Under the pieces are notes generated by a model. It had not been told where the DNA came from. It was given only the letters and a program-made list of their open reading frames with translations, and made no database searches. Source: a bacterium (lineage in GTDB: Bacteria > Hydrothermota > UBA3073 > JACQXS01). Taken from it: a stretch of 47,748 bases of DNA. This document shows, piece after piece, positions 7,521-16,330 of this stretch; the stretch's first letter is position 1, and every line of letters starts with the position of its first letter. The stretch spans positions 1 to 47,748 of the forward strand of contig JAUVIV010000006.1 in NCBI GenBank assembly GCA_030592575.1, written 5' to 3'. The translations under genes and the position numbers were made by a program.

Positions 7521-8867
7521 ATGGAAGAAATAAGACTTGAAGATGTTTTGAAAGCAGTTAATGGCAAACTGGAAAACTCACATCTTGCGACTTGCAATTC
7601 GCAATTCATAAAAGGAGTGAGTATAGATTCAAGAACTACTAATCCCGGTGAACTGTTTGTTGCTTTAAAAGGCAATGATTATGACGGGCATTCTTTCATA
7701 GAAAAAGCTTATCAAAAAGGAGCAATTGCTGCGATTGTGCAAATCCCTAATCTCCAATCTCCAATTTCTAATGTAGTGGTAAAGGATACTTTGAAGGCAC
7801 TTGGAGATTTGGCGGCTTGGTACAGGAGTCTTTTTTCTATTCCAATTATTGGGATTACAGGTTCAAATGGTAAGACGAGCACAAAAGAGCTTACAGCAAA
7901 ATGCCTTGCTGCAAAATATAAGGTTTTGAAAAGCGAAAAAAGTTTCAATAGTCTTACGGGAGTTCCACTTACTTTATTTAATCTAAGTAAAAATGATGAA
8001 ATATGTGTTCTTGAAATTGGCGCAAATCAGATTGGAGAAATTGAAAGACTTTCTCAAATTGCAAAACCCAAGATAGGTGTAATTACAAATATATCTCCAA
8101 CTCATCTTGAAAATTTCAAAACGATAGAGGGGGTTTTAGGGGAAAAACTTAAATTGCTTAAGTCAGTAGAAATTTCTATTGTAAATGGTGATGATCCTCT
8201 TCTTTCACAGAGGAAGGATGCATTTAAGTTTGGGATAAAAAATGGGGACTTAAAGGCAGAAATTCTTGAATCAATTGATGGAATAAAATTTAAGGTAAAT
8301 GGAATTTTATTTGAGCTTCCCTTATTTGGGAAGTATCAAATTTATAATGCTCTTGCCGCTATATCTGTAGGAATTCATTCTAATTTGGAACTTCAGGAAT
8401 TGAGCGAAGCTCTTAAAGAAGTAACTCCTGTTCCACATCGCGAAGAAATAATAGAACTTAAGCTTAACGGACAAGACCCTGCAATTAAGATTATAGATAG
8501 CACATATAATGCGAATCCTATGTCAATGAGGCTTGCAATTGAGGAATTAGAAAAATATGATGGGCGGAAAATTGCGATTTTGGGAGATATGTTAGAACTT
8601 GGAGAAAATGCAAGTCAATTTCATATTGCAATAGGGAATACTGTAAAAAAATCTGGGATTAATGTTGTAGTTGGGGTCGGAGAATTGGCAAAGGGGTATG
8701 TTAATGGCAATGGAGTTAGTGAAAAATTCCATTTCAAGTCTGTAAGTTTGCTTCTGGATGAATTAAAGAATATTATAAAACCCGGAGATGTAGTTCTTGT
8801 AAAAGGGTCTCGTGTAATGAGAATGGATAAGGTAGTTGAGCAATTAAAATTAAAAATAAAAACTTAA
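7521..8867 (+). CDS. murF: UDP-MurNAc-tripeptide: D-Ala-D-Ala ligase
   Basis: MurF attaches D-Ala-D-Ala to complete the UDP-MurNAc-pentapeptide. Motifs: SIDSRTTNPGELFVALKGNDYDGHSFIEKA in the N-terminal domain; ATP-binding GITGSNGKTSTKEL; KSFNSLTGVPLTLFNL, characteristic of MurF; VLEIGANQIGEIERL; ITNISPTHLENF; and DSTYNANPMSMRLAI with ILGDMLELGE in the C-terminal domain. Two short segments do not fit the family alignment as I remember it: ENSHLATCNSQ before FIKGVSIDSR, and IPNLQSPIS before NVVVKDTL. Both are encoded by period-7 repeat tracts and look like in-frame insertions in surface loops. The gene lies 12 bases after murE and 4 bases before mraY. Confidence 0.96.
   Translation: MEEIRLEDVLKAVNGKLENSHLATCNSQFIKGVSIDSRTTNPGELFVALKGNDYDGHSFIEKAYQKGAIAAIVQIPNLQSPISNVVVKDTLKALGDLAAWYRSLFSIPIIGITGSNGKTSTKELTAKCLAAKYKVLKSEKSFNSLTGVPLTLFNLSKNDEICVLEIGANQIGEIERLSQIAKPKIGVITNISPTHLENFKTIEGVLGEKLKLLKSVEISIVNGDDPLLSQRKDAFKFGIKNGDLKAEILESIDGIKFKVNGILFELPLFGKYQIYNALAAISVGIHSNLELQELSEALKEVTPVPHREEIIELKLNGQDPAIKIIDSTYNANPMSMRLAIEELEKYDGRKIAILGDMLELGENASQFHIAIGNTVKKSGINVVVGVGELAKGYVNGNGVSEKFHFKSVSLLLDELKNIIKPGDVVLVKGSRVMRMDKVVEQLKLKIKT
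7587..7607 (+). repeat. Heptanucleotide tandem repeat inside murF, first tract
   Basis: The unit GCAATTC occurs twice in perfect tandem (7594-7600, 7601-7607), preceded in phase by GCGACTT at 7587-7593. It encodes part of the segment before FIKGVSIDSR. Confidence 0.55.
7742..7769 (+). repeat. Heptanucleotide tandem repeat inside murF, second tract
   Basis: Four 7-base units: two perfect copies of AATCTCC (7749-7755 and 7756-7762) flanked by AATCCCT and AATTTCT in the same phase. It encodes the loop before VVVKDTLKAL, structurally equivalent to the tract in murE. Confidence 0.6.
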
Positions 8868-8871
8868 AAAA

Positions 8872-9954
8872 ATGCTATATCATTTATTATATCCACTTCA
8901 TATTGATTTTTCTGCCTTTAATTTATTTAGGTATATTACAGTAAGGAGTGGGTTTGCCGGTGCAACTGCTTTAATTCTCTCATTTATATTTGCTCCTAAA
9001 TTTATAAAGTATTTTTCAAATCATAAATTGTTTTCAGGAGTAAGAGACGATAGTATATCAAGCCAAAAACAGAAAGTTAATATTCCTACTATGGGAGGAA
9101 TAGTTATAATTGCAGTTAGCGTAATTTCTACTCTCTTGTGGGCAAATCTTAAGGAAAGTTTTGTCTGGATAGCATTATTTTCTTTTGTGTCTCTGGGGAT
9201 TTTGGGGTTTTCGGATGATTTGAGAAAAATCAAAAAAGGTAAAGGAATACGAGCAATTTATAAAATTATATGGCAAATAGCAATCGGAATTTGCGTAGGA
9301 GTATATATGGTTTGGTTACCTAAAGATCCTGCATTACATACTACTACATCTTTGCTTTTTGTGAAAAATATTTTTCTTTATCTTGGGTGTTTGTATATAC
9401 CATTTGTAATTCTTGTGGTTGTTGGAACCTCTAATGCTACTAATCTTTCCGATGGACTTGATGGACTCTCTATTGGCTTGATTGTAGAGGTAGCACTTGC
9501 TTATGCTATACTTGCTTATGCAGTTGGGAATATGAAAGTAGCTAATTATTTAAATGTACTTTATATCCCCGGAACCGGAGAACTTACCGTGTTTCTTACA
9601 GCGATAGTTGGTGCCGGCTTGGGGTTTTTATGGTTCAACATTCATCCTGCCCAGATAATTATGGGAGATACAGGAGCATTGGCATTAGGAGGTGCCATTG
9701 GTACTTGTGCTGTTGCTATAAAGCAGGAGATACTTTTGGCTATTGCCGGTGGAGTATTTGTTATTGAAGTAATGTCCGTTGTTTTACAGGTAATATATTT
9801 CAAACGAACACATGGGAAAAGATTATTTCGGATGACACCTATTCATCATCATTATGAAAAGCTTGGAGTTCCGGAGGAGAAGCTTGTTGTGAGATTTTGG
9901 ATTGTAGGGATTTTATTCCTATTAGTGGCTCTTGCAACACTTAAGATAAGATGA
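8872..9954 (+). CDS. mraY: Phospho-MurNAc-pentapeptide transferase (lipid I synthase)
   Basis: MraY transfers phospho-MurNAc-pentapeptide from UDP to undecaprenyl phosphate in the inner membrane. The 360-residue polytopic protein has about ten hydrophobic helices and the family motifs: INIPTMGGIVI-like VNIPTMGGIVI near residue 65, the aspartate pair in LGFSDDLRKIKKGKGI, NATNLSDGLDGLSIG, IIMGDTGALALGGAIG, and the cytoplasmic histidine cluster TPIHHHYEKLGVPEEKLVVRFW near the end. The tail overlaps murD by four bases (ATGA), suggesting coupled translation. Length and order are typical. Confidence 0.97.
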   Translation: MLYHLLYPLHIDFSAFNLFRYITVRSGFAGATALILSFIFAPKFIKYFSNHKLFSGVRDDSISSQKQKVNIPTMGGIVIIAVSVISTLLWANLKESFVWIALFSFVSLGILGFSDDLRKIKKGKGIRAIYKIIWQIAIGICVGVYMVWLPKDPALHTTTSLLFVKNIFLYLGCLYIPFVILVVVGTSNATNLSDGLDGLSIGLIVEVALAYAILAYAVGNMKVANYLNVLYIPGTGELTVFLTAIVGAGLGFLWFNIHPAQIIMGDTGALALGGAIGTCAVAIKQEILLAIAGGVFVIEVMSVVLQVIYFKRTHGKRLFRMTPIHHHYEKLGVPEEKLVVRFWIVGILFLLVALATLKIR

Positions 9955-11336
9955 AAAATAATTATAAAGGAAAAAAAGTTTCTGTACTTGGATTCGGAAG
10001 AAGTGGTAAAGCTTGTGCCCATTTGTTGTTGAATGTTGGAGCAAAAGTTTTTGTAAGCGACTCTTCCAAACATCCAATTCATGATTTTAAAGATCAAACG
10101 AGGATTGAATTTGAGTTTGGGAAACATACTGAACGAGTATTTGATGCAGATATAATCGTAATTTCACCGGGAATTTCTTTGAACCATCCTATTGTTTTGA
10201 AGGCAAAAAGTAAAAAGATTCCCGTGATAGGAGAACTTGAATTTGCCTCTCATTTTATAGAAAATCCAATAATTGGAGTAACCGGAACTAACGGAAAGAC
10301 TACCACTGTTTTTCTTATTAAAAAAATGCTTGAATTTGCAAAGATTGATTCCATTTTGTGTGGAAATATGGGAATCCCACTTTCTTCTATTGTAGAAAAA
10401 TTAAAACCTTCCACTGTTCCTGTGCTTGAAATTAGTACTTTTCAACTTGAGACTATTAAAACTTTTCGTCCATGGATTGGAATACTTTTAAATATATCAC
10501 CTGATCATTTGGATAGGCATAAGAGTTTTCAAGAATATATAGATTTGAAATTAAAATTATTATCTAATCAAACAAATAAGGATTTTGCGATACTTAATTT
10601 TGAGGATGTTGCTGTGAAAAATGCTAATACAAAAGCAAAAAAATTATTCTTCAGTAGTAACAGCAAATTCAAATGCTTGTCAGAAAACAATTTTTCAGTT
10701 TCAGATTTTCCTATATTATATGTAAAAGATGGAAATATTTTCTGGAAGCATGATAAATTATTTAGTATAAATGAACTTAATTGTAAGTGGGAGTGTTTAC
10801 TTCCTGATTATCTTGCGGCTATTCTTGTGGGGAAACTCTTTAAACTTTCTACAAATTTGATTCTTGAAGGATTAAATTCGTTTGATGGGGTTTCTCATCG
10901 CCTTGAGGATATTGGAACAATAGAGAAAGTCAGATTTATAAATAACTCTATGTGTACAAATCCACAAGCTTTTGTGAGCACTTTGCATAGCTTTGAAAAA
11001 CCTGTGATTCTTATAGCTGGTGGCAAAGAGAAAAAAGTTGATATAACTCCGATTGCTCAAGCAATAAATAAATGTACGAAATATACAGTGCTAATTGGTG
11101 AAACATCAGAGAAAATAAGTAAATTACTTGAAGTGAAACACGATTCTGCCAGCACAATGGAAGAGGCGGTAAATTTTGCTTATACTTTTGCTTCTCAGGG
11201 AGATACGATTATCCTATCTCCCGGATTTGCTTCATTTGATTGGTTTAAAGATTTTAGTGACCGAGGTGAAAAATTTAAAGAGGCAGTCAGTCAATTGAAA
11301 AAATGCAATAAGAGACTTTGCCTTGCCAAAAAATAA
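9951..11336 (+). CDS. murD: UDP-MurNAc-L-Ala: D-glutamate ligase
   Basis: MurD adds D-glutamate to UDP-MurNAc-L-Ala. Visible parts: the N-terminal Rossmann-like start VSVLGFGRSGKACAHLLL, DIIVISPGISLNHPIV, the P-loop GVTGTNGKTTTVFLIKKML, LEISTFQLETI, LNISPDHLDRHKSFQEYIDLKLKL, and the C-terminal domain with HRLEDIGTIEKVRFINNSMCTNPQA and ILSPGFASFDWFKDFSDRGEKF. In many MurD proteins the stretch after INNS reads KaTN; here it is MCTN, a small variation. The 461 residues are normal. The stop TAA shares its last base with the preferred ftsW start (TAATG). Confidence 0.96.
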   Translation: MKNNYKGKKVSVLGFGRSGKACAHLLLNVGAKVFVSDSSKHPIHDFKDQTRIEFEFGKHTERVFDADIIVISPGISLNHPIVLKAKSKKIPVIGELEFASHFIENPIIGVTGTNGKTTTVFLIKKMLEFAKIDSILCGNMGIPLSSIVEKLKPSTVPVLEISTFQLETIKTFRPWIGILLNISPDHLDRHKSFQEYIDLKLKLLSNQTNKDFAILNFEDVAVKNANTKAKKLFFSSNSKFKCLSENNFSVSDFPILYVKDGNIFWKHDKLFSINELNCKWECLLPDYLAAILVGKLFKLSTNLILEGLNSFDGVSHRLEDIGTIEKVRFINNSMCTNPQAFVSTLHSFEKPVILIAGGKEKKVDITPIAQAINKCTKYTVLIGETSEKISKLLEVKHDSASTMEEAVNFAYTFASQGDTIILSPGFASFDWFKDFSDRGEKFKEAVSQLKKCNKRLCLAKK

Positions 11337-12481
11337 TGAAAAAGATTGATAAAAGTATTTTTATTATTACTTTCATCCTTATTGGAATAGGACTTATAAT
11401 GGTTTATTCAAGTTCTGCATTCTCGGCAATAAGGTCAACAAACACATCTGTTTTCTTCTTACGCAAACATCTTTTTACCTTGAGTGTTGGATTGGTTGTA
11501 TTTGTTGCTATGGTTAAGATTGATTATCATTTTTGGGGTAAATGTTCTTATTTTATTTTATCGGCAGTAACAGTTCTTCTTATTGCTGTTCTTATATTTG
11601 GAACTTCTGTAAATGGTGCTCAAAGATGGCTTAGGTTAGCTGGTTTCTCCATTCAACCATCGGAAATTGCAAAACTCGGAGTAATAATATTTATAGCTGA
11701 TTTCGTATCAAGAAAAGATCTGAAAAATTTAAAGAAAGGACTTCTCCCTGTGCTTGGTATACTTGCTACTATTGCTCTATTGATTGGTTTAGAGCCTTCA
11801 TTCGGAGCTTTATCGGTTATATGTTTCATTTCTCTTGTCTTGTTATTTTTGGGTGGAGCTAAAATATCGCATCTTCTTGTATTGTTGTTAATTGTTGGAG
11901 GAATCGGATTTGTTTCAGTTAGTCAATTTCCTTACGCCAAAGCAAGAGTTTTTGGTTTTATGTCTCAACAAGGTTATCAAATTCATCAGTCAATTTATGG
12001 TATCGGATGTGGCGGGTTATTTGGTAAAGGACTTGGTAATGGCCAAGAAAAACTGTTGTTCTTGCCTTTCTCACATACAGATTTCATTTTTTCTATTATT
12101 GGCGAAGAACTTGGTTTTATCGGATGTGCAGGAATTTCTCTGTTGTTCTTTGGCTTATTAATTAAAGGTATTAAAATTGGTACTCATGCTCAATCTCAAT
12201 TTGGTTTCTTACTTGCTTGTGGCATTAGTTTTGTAATTTTTGTTAGTGCTTGTCTTCATATAGGAGTCTCTACCGGCTTACTGCCTACTACCGGAATATC
12301 ACTTCCGCTTATTTCATTTGGCGGTTCCAGTTTGTTGACTAATCTCGCTGGTATTGGAATATTATTAAATATAAGCAAAAATAATAAGGTAGTTGCTAAA
12401 GATAAAATGAAAAAGGAGACAGGGGTCTCACATATTTTAAAAGCAGCAACCGTTAAGCATCAGCCATTACAGGACGTTTAA
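11336..12481 (+). CDS. ftsW: FtsW, septal peptidoglycan polymerase (SEDS family)
   Basis: FtsW is the division-specific glycosyltransferase that polymerises lipid II together with FtsI. The polytopic protein has about ten helices and SEDS motifs: MVYSSSAF near the start, NGAQRWLRLAGFSIQPSEIAKLG, GIGCGGLFGKGLGNGQEKLLFLPFSHTDFIFSIIGEELGFIG (broken by no gap; the Asp of HTDF is the proposed catalytic position), and LPTTGISLPLISFGGSSLL. The usual QPD-(L/F)-G after the fourth helix reads EPSFG, so the Asp is Ser, and the Glu of LPE-HTDF is Phe. An in-frame ATG at 11318 would add six residues. I prefer 11336 because TAATG overlaps recur in this window. Confidence 0.92.
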   Translation: MKKIDKSIFIITFILIGIGLIMVYSSSAFSAIRSTNTSVFFLRKHLFTLSVGLVVFVAMVKIDYHFWGKCSYFILSAVTVLLIAVLIFGTSVNGAQRWLRLAGFSIQPSEIAKLGVIIFIADFVSRKDLKNLKKGLLPVLGILATIALLIGLEPSFGALSVICFISLVLLFLGGAKISHLLVLLLIVGGIGFVSVSQFPYAKARVFGFMSQQGYQIHQSIYGIGCGGLFGKGLGNGQEKLLFLPFSHTDFIFSIIGEELGFIGCAGISLLFFGLLIKGIKIGTHAQSQFGFLLACGISFVIFVSACLHIGVSTGLLPTTGISLPLISFGGSSLLTNLAGIGILLNISKNNKVVAKDKMKKETGVSHILKAATVKHQPLQDV

Positions 12482-12482
12482 A

Positions 12483-13532
12483 ATGAAGATAATTATTGCA
12501 ACCGGTGGTACAGGAGGTCATATATTTACAGGACTCGCAATAGCGGAAGAATTAGATAACCTTGGAGCTAAAGTGTTAATAGTTGGTTCAAAATCAGGTA
12601 TGACAAGTGATATTATAAAAAATCAATATCCGCTTAAACTTACTTGGCAGCGTGCATTACTTGGAAAAAGCCCCAAAGATAAACTCAAATTCCCACTTTT
12701 TCTAAGCATTTCGTTATTTCAGTCTTTACGTATAATAATGAAAGAAAATCCGGATGGTGTAATTGGAACCGGTGGTTTTGGTTCATTTAGTCTTGTTTTT
12801 ATTGCTGCTTTATGTGGTATTCCTACAATAATTACTGAAATTGATTCTGTTCCCGGTCTTACAACAAAAATCCTCTCAAAATTTGCTTACGAAACATGGC
12901 TTGCTTTTCCTTCTGCAAAACGTAAATTGTCAGGTAGGAATTTAATATCTGCCGGTTTTCCTATCAGAAAGGAAATCACAAAAGTTACTAAAACTATTAA
13001 GGACTTTGGATTAAACGAAAAGAAACCAACTATTTTTATCTTCGGAGGTTCAAGAGGAGCTCGACATATAAATGAAGTCTTTAAAGAAACTCTCCATCTT
13101 CTTCCTGATTTCCAATTTATTTGGCAAACAGGTGATTGGCAAGAATCTATAAATGAAGATAATGTATATATTACGAAATTTATTGATGATATTGGCAATG
13201 CTTATGCTAATGCTCAACTTGTAATCTCAAGAGCAGGTGCTTTAACTATCGCTGAACTTATGACAGTTGAAATTCCCGCTATTCTTATTCCGTATCCTTA
13301 TGCAACAGGGAACCATCAATTATTAAATGCAAAAACTTTGGAAAAAATGGGAGCCGCAAGGGTATTATTGGATAAGGATTTAACTTCTTCACTTCTTGCA
13401 AAAGAAATAAGAAGAATAATTGAGGATGAAAAGTTAATGACTAAAATGAAAACAGCTATGAAAAAATTTAGCAATTCCAAGACGGCTAAACTTATAGCTG
13501 AAAAAATGTTAAAATATAAAAATGATAATTAA
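12483..13532 (+). CDS. murG: Lipid II synthase MurG (N-acetylglucosaminyltransferase)
   Basis: MurG adds GlcNAc from UDP-GlcNAc to lipid I on the cytoplasmic face of the inner membrane. Motifs: the N-terminal glycine loop ATGGTGGHIFTGLAIAEEL, GTGGFGSF (the second glycine-rich loop) at about residue 98, PTIITEIDSVPGLTTK, FIFGGSRGARHIN opening the C-terminal domain, and SRAGALTIAELMTVEIPAILIPYPYATGNHQLLNAK, the donor-binding region. The family usually has EqN-PG where this protein has EIDSVPG. The length of 349 residues is normal. It starts one base after the ftsW stop. Confidence 0.95.
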   Translation: MKIIIATGGTGGHIFTGLAIAEELDNLGAKVLIVGSKSGMTSDIIKNQYPLKLTWQRALLGKSPKDKLKFPLFLSISLFQSLRIIMKENPDGVIGTGGFGSFSLVFIAALCGIPTIITEIDSVPGLTTKILSKFAYETWLAFPSAKRKLSGRNLISAGFPIRKEITKVTKTIKDFGLNEKKPTIFIFGGSRGARHINEVFKETLHLLPDFQFIWQTGDWQESINEDNVYITKFIDDIGNAYANAQLVISRAGALTIAELMTVEIPAILIPYPYATGNHQLLNAKTLEKMGAARVLLDKDLTSSLLAKEIRRIIEDEKLMTKMKTAMKKFSNSKTAKLIAEKMLKYKNDN

Positions 13533-13563
13533 TAATTGTAAAAATAATTTCCAGCTTACGACA

Positions 13564-13591
13564 AGTCAATTCTTGATTGTGAGTTGCAAGC
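13564..13591 (+). repeat. Degenerate period-7 tract between murG and murC
   Basis: The 71-base gap between murG and murC contains a tract resembling the heptamer repeats in murF. Read on the complementary strand the phase-aligned units include AACTCAC, AATCAAG and AATTGAC. The match to period 7 is only partial, so this is a weaker case than the two tracts in murF. Confidence 0.35.
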
Positions 13592-13603
13592 AATAATAAG
13601 CTT

Positions 13604-14983
13604 ATGTTTAGACATATAAAACATGTTCATTTTGTAGGAATCGGAGGCATAGGAATGAGTGGGATAGCAGAGTTGTTGATTAATTCAGATTACATTATAT
13701 CTGGCTCAGATCTTCATCTCTCATCTATTACTGCAAAACTTGAAAAATTAGGTGCTCGTATTTCAGAAGGGCATTATCCCAAAAATGTTGGAGCTGTAGA
13801 TTTGGTAGTCTATTCTTCTGCTGTTAAATCTTCAAATCCTGAACTTAGGCAAGCTCGCAAAAGAAAAATTCCTTGTATTCCGAGAGCCGAAATTCTTGGC
13901 GAACTTATGCGTATGCGGGAAGGCATTGCTATTGCCGGAACTCATGGGAAGACCACTACTACTTCAATGGTCGGGAAAATTCTCGAAAATGCCAATTATG
14001 ATCCTACTATTATTGTTGGTGGAATACTTAGATCTATAAGCACTACTACAAAAATTGGTCAAGGTAAATTTATTGTAGTTGAAGCGGATGAAAGTGATAA
14101 ATTATTTCTTAAATGGTCACCGGTTATTAATATTATTACTTCTATTGATGAAGACCATCTTGATAGATATAAAAATATTAAGGAAATAAAAGAGACTTTT
14201 CTAAAGTTTGCTAATAGGGTTCCATTTTATGGATGTAATATTGTGTGTAATGATGAGCCAAATATTACTGAAATTATTCCAAGAATGAAAAAAAGATGCA
14301 TTACTTATGGATTTAGCGAAGGAAGTAAGTTCAGGATAAAGAATTATAAGTTTGGAGAAACTTCTTCTTTCCGAATTCAAACCAACGGAGATGATTTAGG
14401 AGAATTTATGTTATCTCTTCCGGGAATTCATAATGTTTTGAATGCTTGTGCTGCAATTACCGTTGGTATTGAGATAGAAATCCCAGTTCCTATAATAAAA
14501 CAAGCAGTATCTGAATTTGAAGGTGCTCGTAGAAGATTTGAAGTAAAAGGAGAAAAAAAAGGTATTAAGATTATAGATGACTATGCTCATCATCCACGAG
14601 CAATAGAAGCTACGCTACATACGGCACGTCAATTATTAACTGTCAGTCGTAAGCCATCGGGTAGAATTATTGTTGTTTTCCAACCACATTTGTTCTCAAG
14701 GACTCAAAAACTTATTAACAGATTTGCTAATTGTTTCCGTGATGCCGATCAGGTTATTGTTGCTCCTATTTATCCTGCAAGAGAAGCTCCTATACCTGGA
14801 GTTACCGGTGAACTTATTGTAAATGTTGCAAGGTCTGTAGGTTATAAAAATATTTCGTATATTCATTCGGAACAGAAAATCATAGAATGGTGTTTAAATA
14901 ATTTAAAATCAGGTGATATTTTATTTACCATTGGTGCGGGGGATGTTTATAAAATTGGTGAACTTTTGCTCGCTGAATTTTGA
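13604..14983 (+). CDS. murC: UDP-MurNAc: L-alanine ligase
   Basis: MurC adds the first amino acid, L-alanine, to UDP-MurNAc. Motifs: HFVGIGGIGMSGIAELL at the N-terminus, GSDLHLSSIT, VVYSSAVKSSNPE, the ATP loop IAGTHGKTTTTSMVGKIL, VEADESDKLFLKWSP, INIITSIDEDHLDRYK, and in the C-terminal domain EGARRRFEVKGEKKGIKIIDDYAHHPRAI, VVFQPHLFSRTQKL and GAGDVYKIGELLL. At 459 residues it has the normal length and is not fused to MurB or Ddl. The next gene is ftsA: the usual murB, ddl and ftsQ are absent. Confidence 0.97.
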   Translation: MFRHIKHVHFVGIGGIGMSGIAELLINSDYIISGSDLHLSSITAKLEKLGARISEGHYPKNVGAVDLVVYSSAVKSSNPELRQARKRKIPCIPRAEILGELMRMREGIAIAGTHGKTTTTSMVGKILENANYDPTIIVGGILRSISTTTKIGQGKFIVVEADESDKLFLKWSPVINIITSIDEDHLDRYKNIKEIKETFLKFANRVPFYGCNIVCNDEPNITEIIPRMKKRCITYGFSEGSKFRIKNYKFGETSSFRIQTNGDDLGEFMLSLPGIHNVLNACAAITVGIEIEIPVPIIKQAVSEFEGARRRFEVKGEKKGIKIIDDYAHHPRAIEATLHTARQLLTVSRKPSGRIIVVFQPHLFSRTQKLINRFANCFRDADQVIVAPIYPAREAPIPGVTGELIVNVARSVGYKNISYIHSEQKIIEWCLNNLKSGDILFTIGAGDVYKIGELLLAEF

Positions 14984-14994
14984 TATAATATAAT
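14966..14994 (+). promoter_or_regulatory. Possible internal promoter for ftsA-ftsZ
   Basis: A perfect TATAAT at 14989-14994, overlapping a second one at 14984-14989, lies 40 bases before ftsA. TTGCTC at 14966-14971 is 17 bases upstream and matches three of six positions of TTGACA. A strong ribosome binding site (AGGAGGT) precedes the ftsA ATG. A separate ftsAZ promoter is common in dcw clusters; the weak -35 makes this one uncertain. Confidence 0.5.
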
Positions 14995-15033
14995 AGTCTG
15001 ATTGTTGTTTATGAGATTACATAGGAGGTTATT

Positions 15034-16302
15034 ATGAAAAGCCATATTATTGCCGGACTTGACTTGGGGAACTCCAAAATTACTTGCATGATTGCCAAAA
15101 TAAGTTCTGCCGAACCTATTCCTGAAATTATTGGAGCTGGTACCTCCGAACCTAATGGTTTCTCTAATGGTATGGTTGTTAATTTGCAACTTGCAGCCCA
15201 ATCCATTGAAAGTGCTGTTTCTACTGCTGAAAGTCAGGCAGGTGTTAAATTGACCGAGTTATATACTGCCATTACAGGGGCTCATATTAGTGGAGAATCT
15301 TCCAAAGCTTCCTTTGCTATCTCTCGTCCGGACAAAGAAATTTCCTCAGAAGATGTTTCTCAACTTATACAACAAGCTACTGCTATAGATATTCCGTCAG
15401 GTCGTACTATTATTCACTTTGTACCTCAAGAATTTGTTCTTGATGGATTAAGTGGTATTCATGACCCTATTGGTATGAATGCTGATCATATAGAGGCTAA
15501 TGTCTACGTTGTTACCGCTACATCTACTGCCATTCAAAATATACAAAAAGCGGTGTATCAAGCAGGTTTTAATGTCAGGAAATTCTTGCCTCAACCCGTT
15601 GTTGCTTCTTTTTCTGTCCTTGAACGAAGTGATCAAGAACTTGGCTGTATGCTTATTGATATTGGTGCCGGTACTACCGACATTGTTGTTTTCTATAATG
15701 GTGGTATTTACGATACTTTATCTTTGAATCTTGGAGGTAATGATATTACTAATGATATTGCTATTGGTTTTTCTATCCCAAGACCTCGTGCCGAAGAATT
15801 AAAAGTTAAACATGGTGTTGCTCGTTCGGACTTTGCTTTTACGAAAAAAACTGTTAAGTCTCGTTCTTCCGAAAAACCTACTCTTATTAAAGTACATTCT
15901 CTTGGTAAAAATACTGATCGTATTATTGACCAAGAATCTCTTGTATCTATTATTGCACCTCGTGTTGAAGAAATTTTTGCTCTATTATATAGAAAGTTGA
16001 AATTTCCTGTTGATTTAGAGCTACTTCCGGCTGGAATTATTCTTACAGGTGGTGGTGCCAAAATGCCAGGCATTAAAGGTTTGGCTGAACGGGTATTTGG
16101 TATTCCTACTAAAATAGGTATTCCCAATACAGTTCAGTCACTTAATCAATATAAAGATTCTTCTTTTTCTACTTCCGTGGGTCTTATTTTATATGCTTCT
16201 CTCAACAATGATAAGTGTAATATTAAAAAGATGGGAAAGGTTCCCAAAAAGCCAGTCTTTGTGTCCGTTTCTAATAGGGTTAAAAAATGGTTATTAGAAT
16301 AA
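15034..16302 (+). CDS. ftsA: FtsA, actin-like membrane tether of the Z ring
   Basis: FtsA anchors FtsZ to the inner membrane and signals to FtsWI. The actin-fold motifs are visible: phosphate 1 GLDLGNSKITCMIAKI at 8-23; the SHS2/1C subdomain at about 80-160 (EEFVLDG-like PQEFVLDGLSGIHDPIGM); phosphate 2 MLIDIGAGTTDIVVFY at about 207-222; the long LGGNDITNDIAIGFSIPRPRAEELK; and the adenosine motif ILTGGGAKMPGIKGLAERVFG. The C-terminal end NRVKKWLLE fits the short amphipathic membrane-binding helix. AGGAGGTTATT precedes the ATG. It replaces the usual ftsQ-ftsA order because ftsQ is absent here. Confidence 0.95.
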   Translation: MKSHIIAGLDLGNSKITCMIAKISSAEPIPEIIGAGTSEPNGFSNGMVVNLQLAAQSIESAVSTAESQAGVKLTELYTAITGAHISGESSKASFAISRPDKEISSEDVSQLIQQATAIDIPSGRTIIHFVPQEFVLDGLSGIHDPIGMNADHIEANVYVVTATSTAIQNIQKAVYQAGFNVRKFLPQPVVASFSVLERSDQELGCMLIDIGAGTTDIVVFYNGGIYDTLSLNLGGNDITNDIAIGFSIPRPRAEELKVKHGVARSDFAFTKKTVKSRSSEKPTLIKVHSLGKNTDRIIDQESLVSIIAPRVEEIFALLYRKLKFPVDLELLPAGIILTGGGAKMPGIKGLAERVFGIPTKIGIPNTVQSLNQYKDSSFSTSVGLILYASLNNDKCNIKKMGKVPKKPVFVSVSNRVKKWLLE

Positions 16303-16330
16303 ATCATAAACGAGTATTAACTTTATAAAT

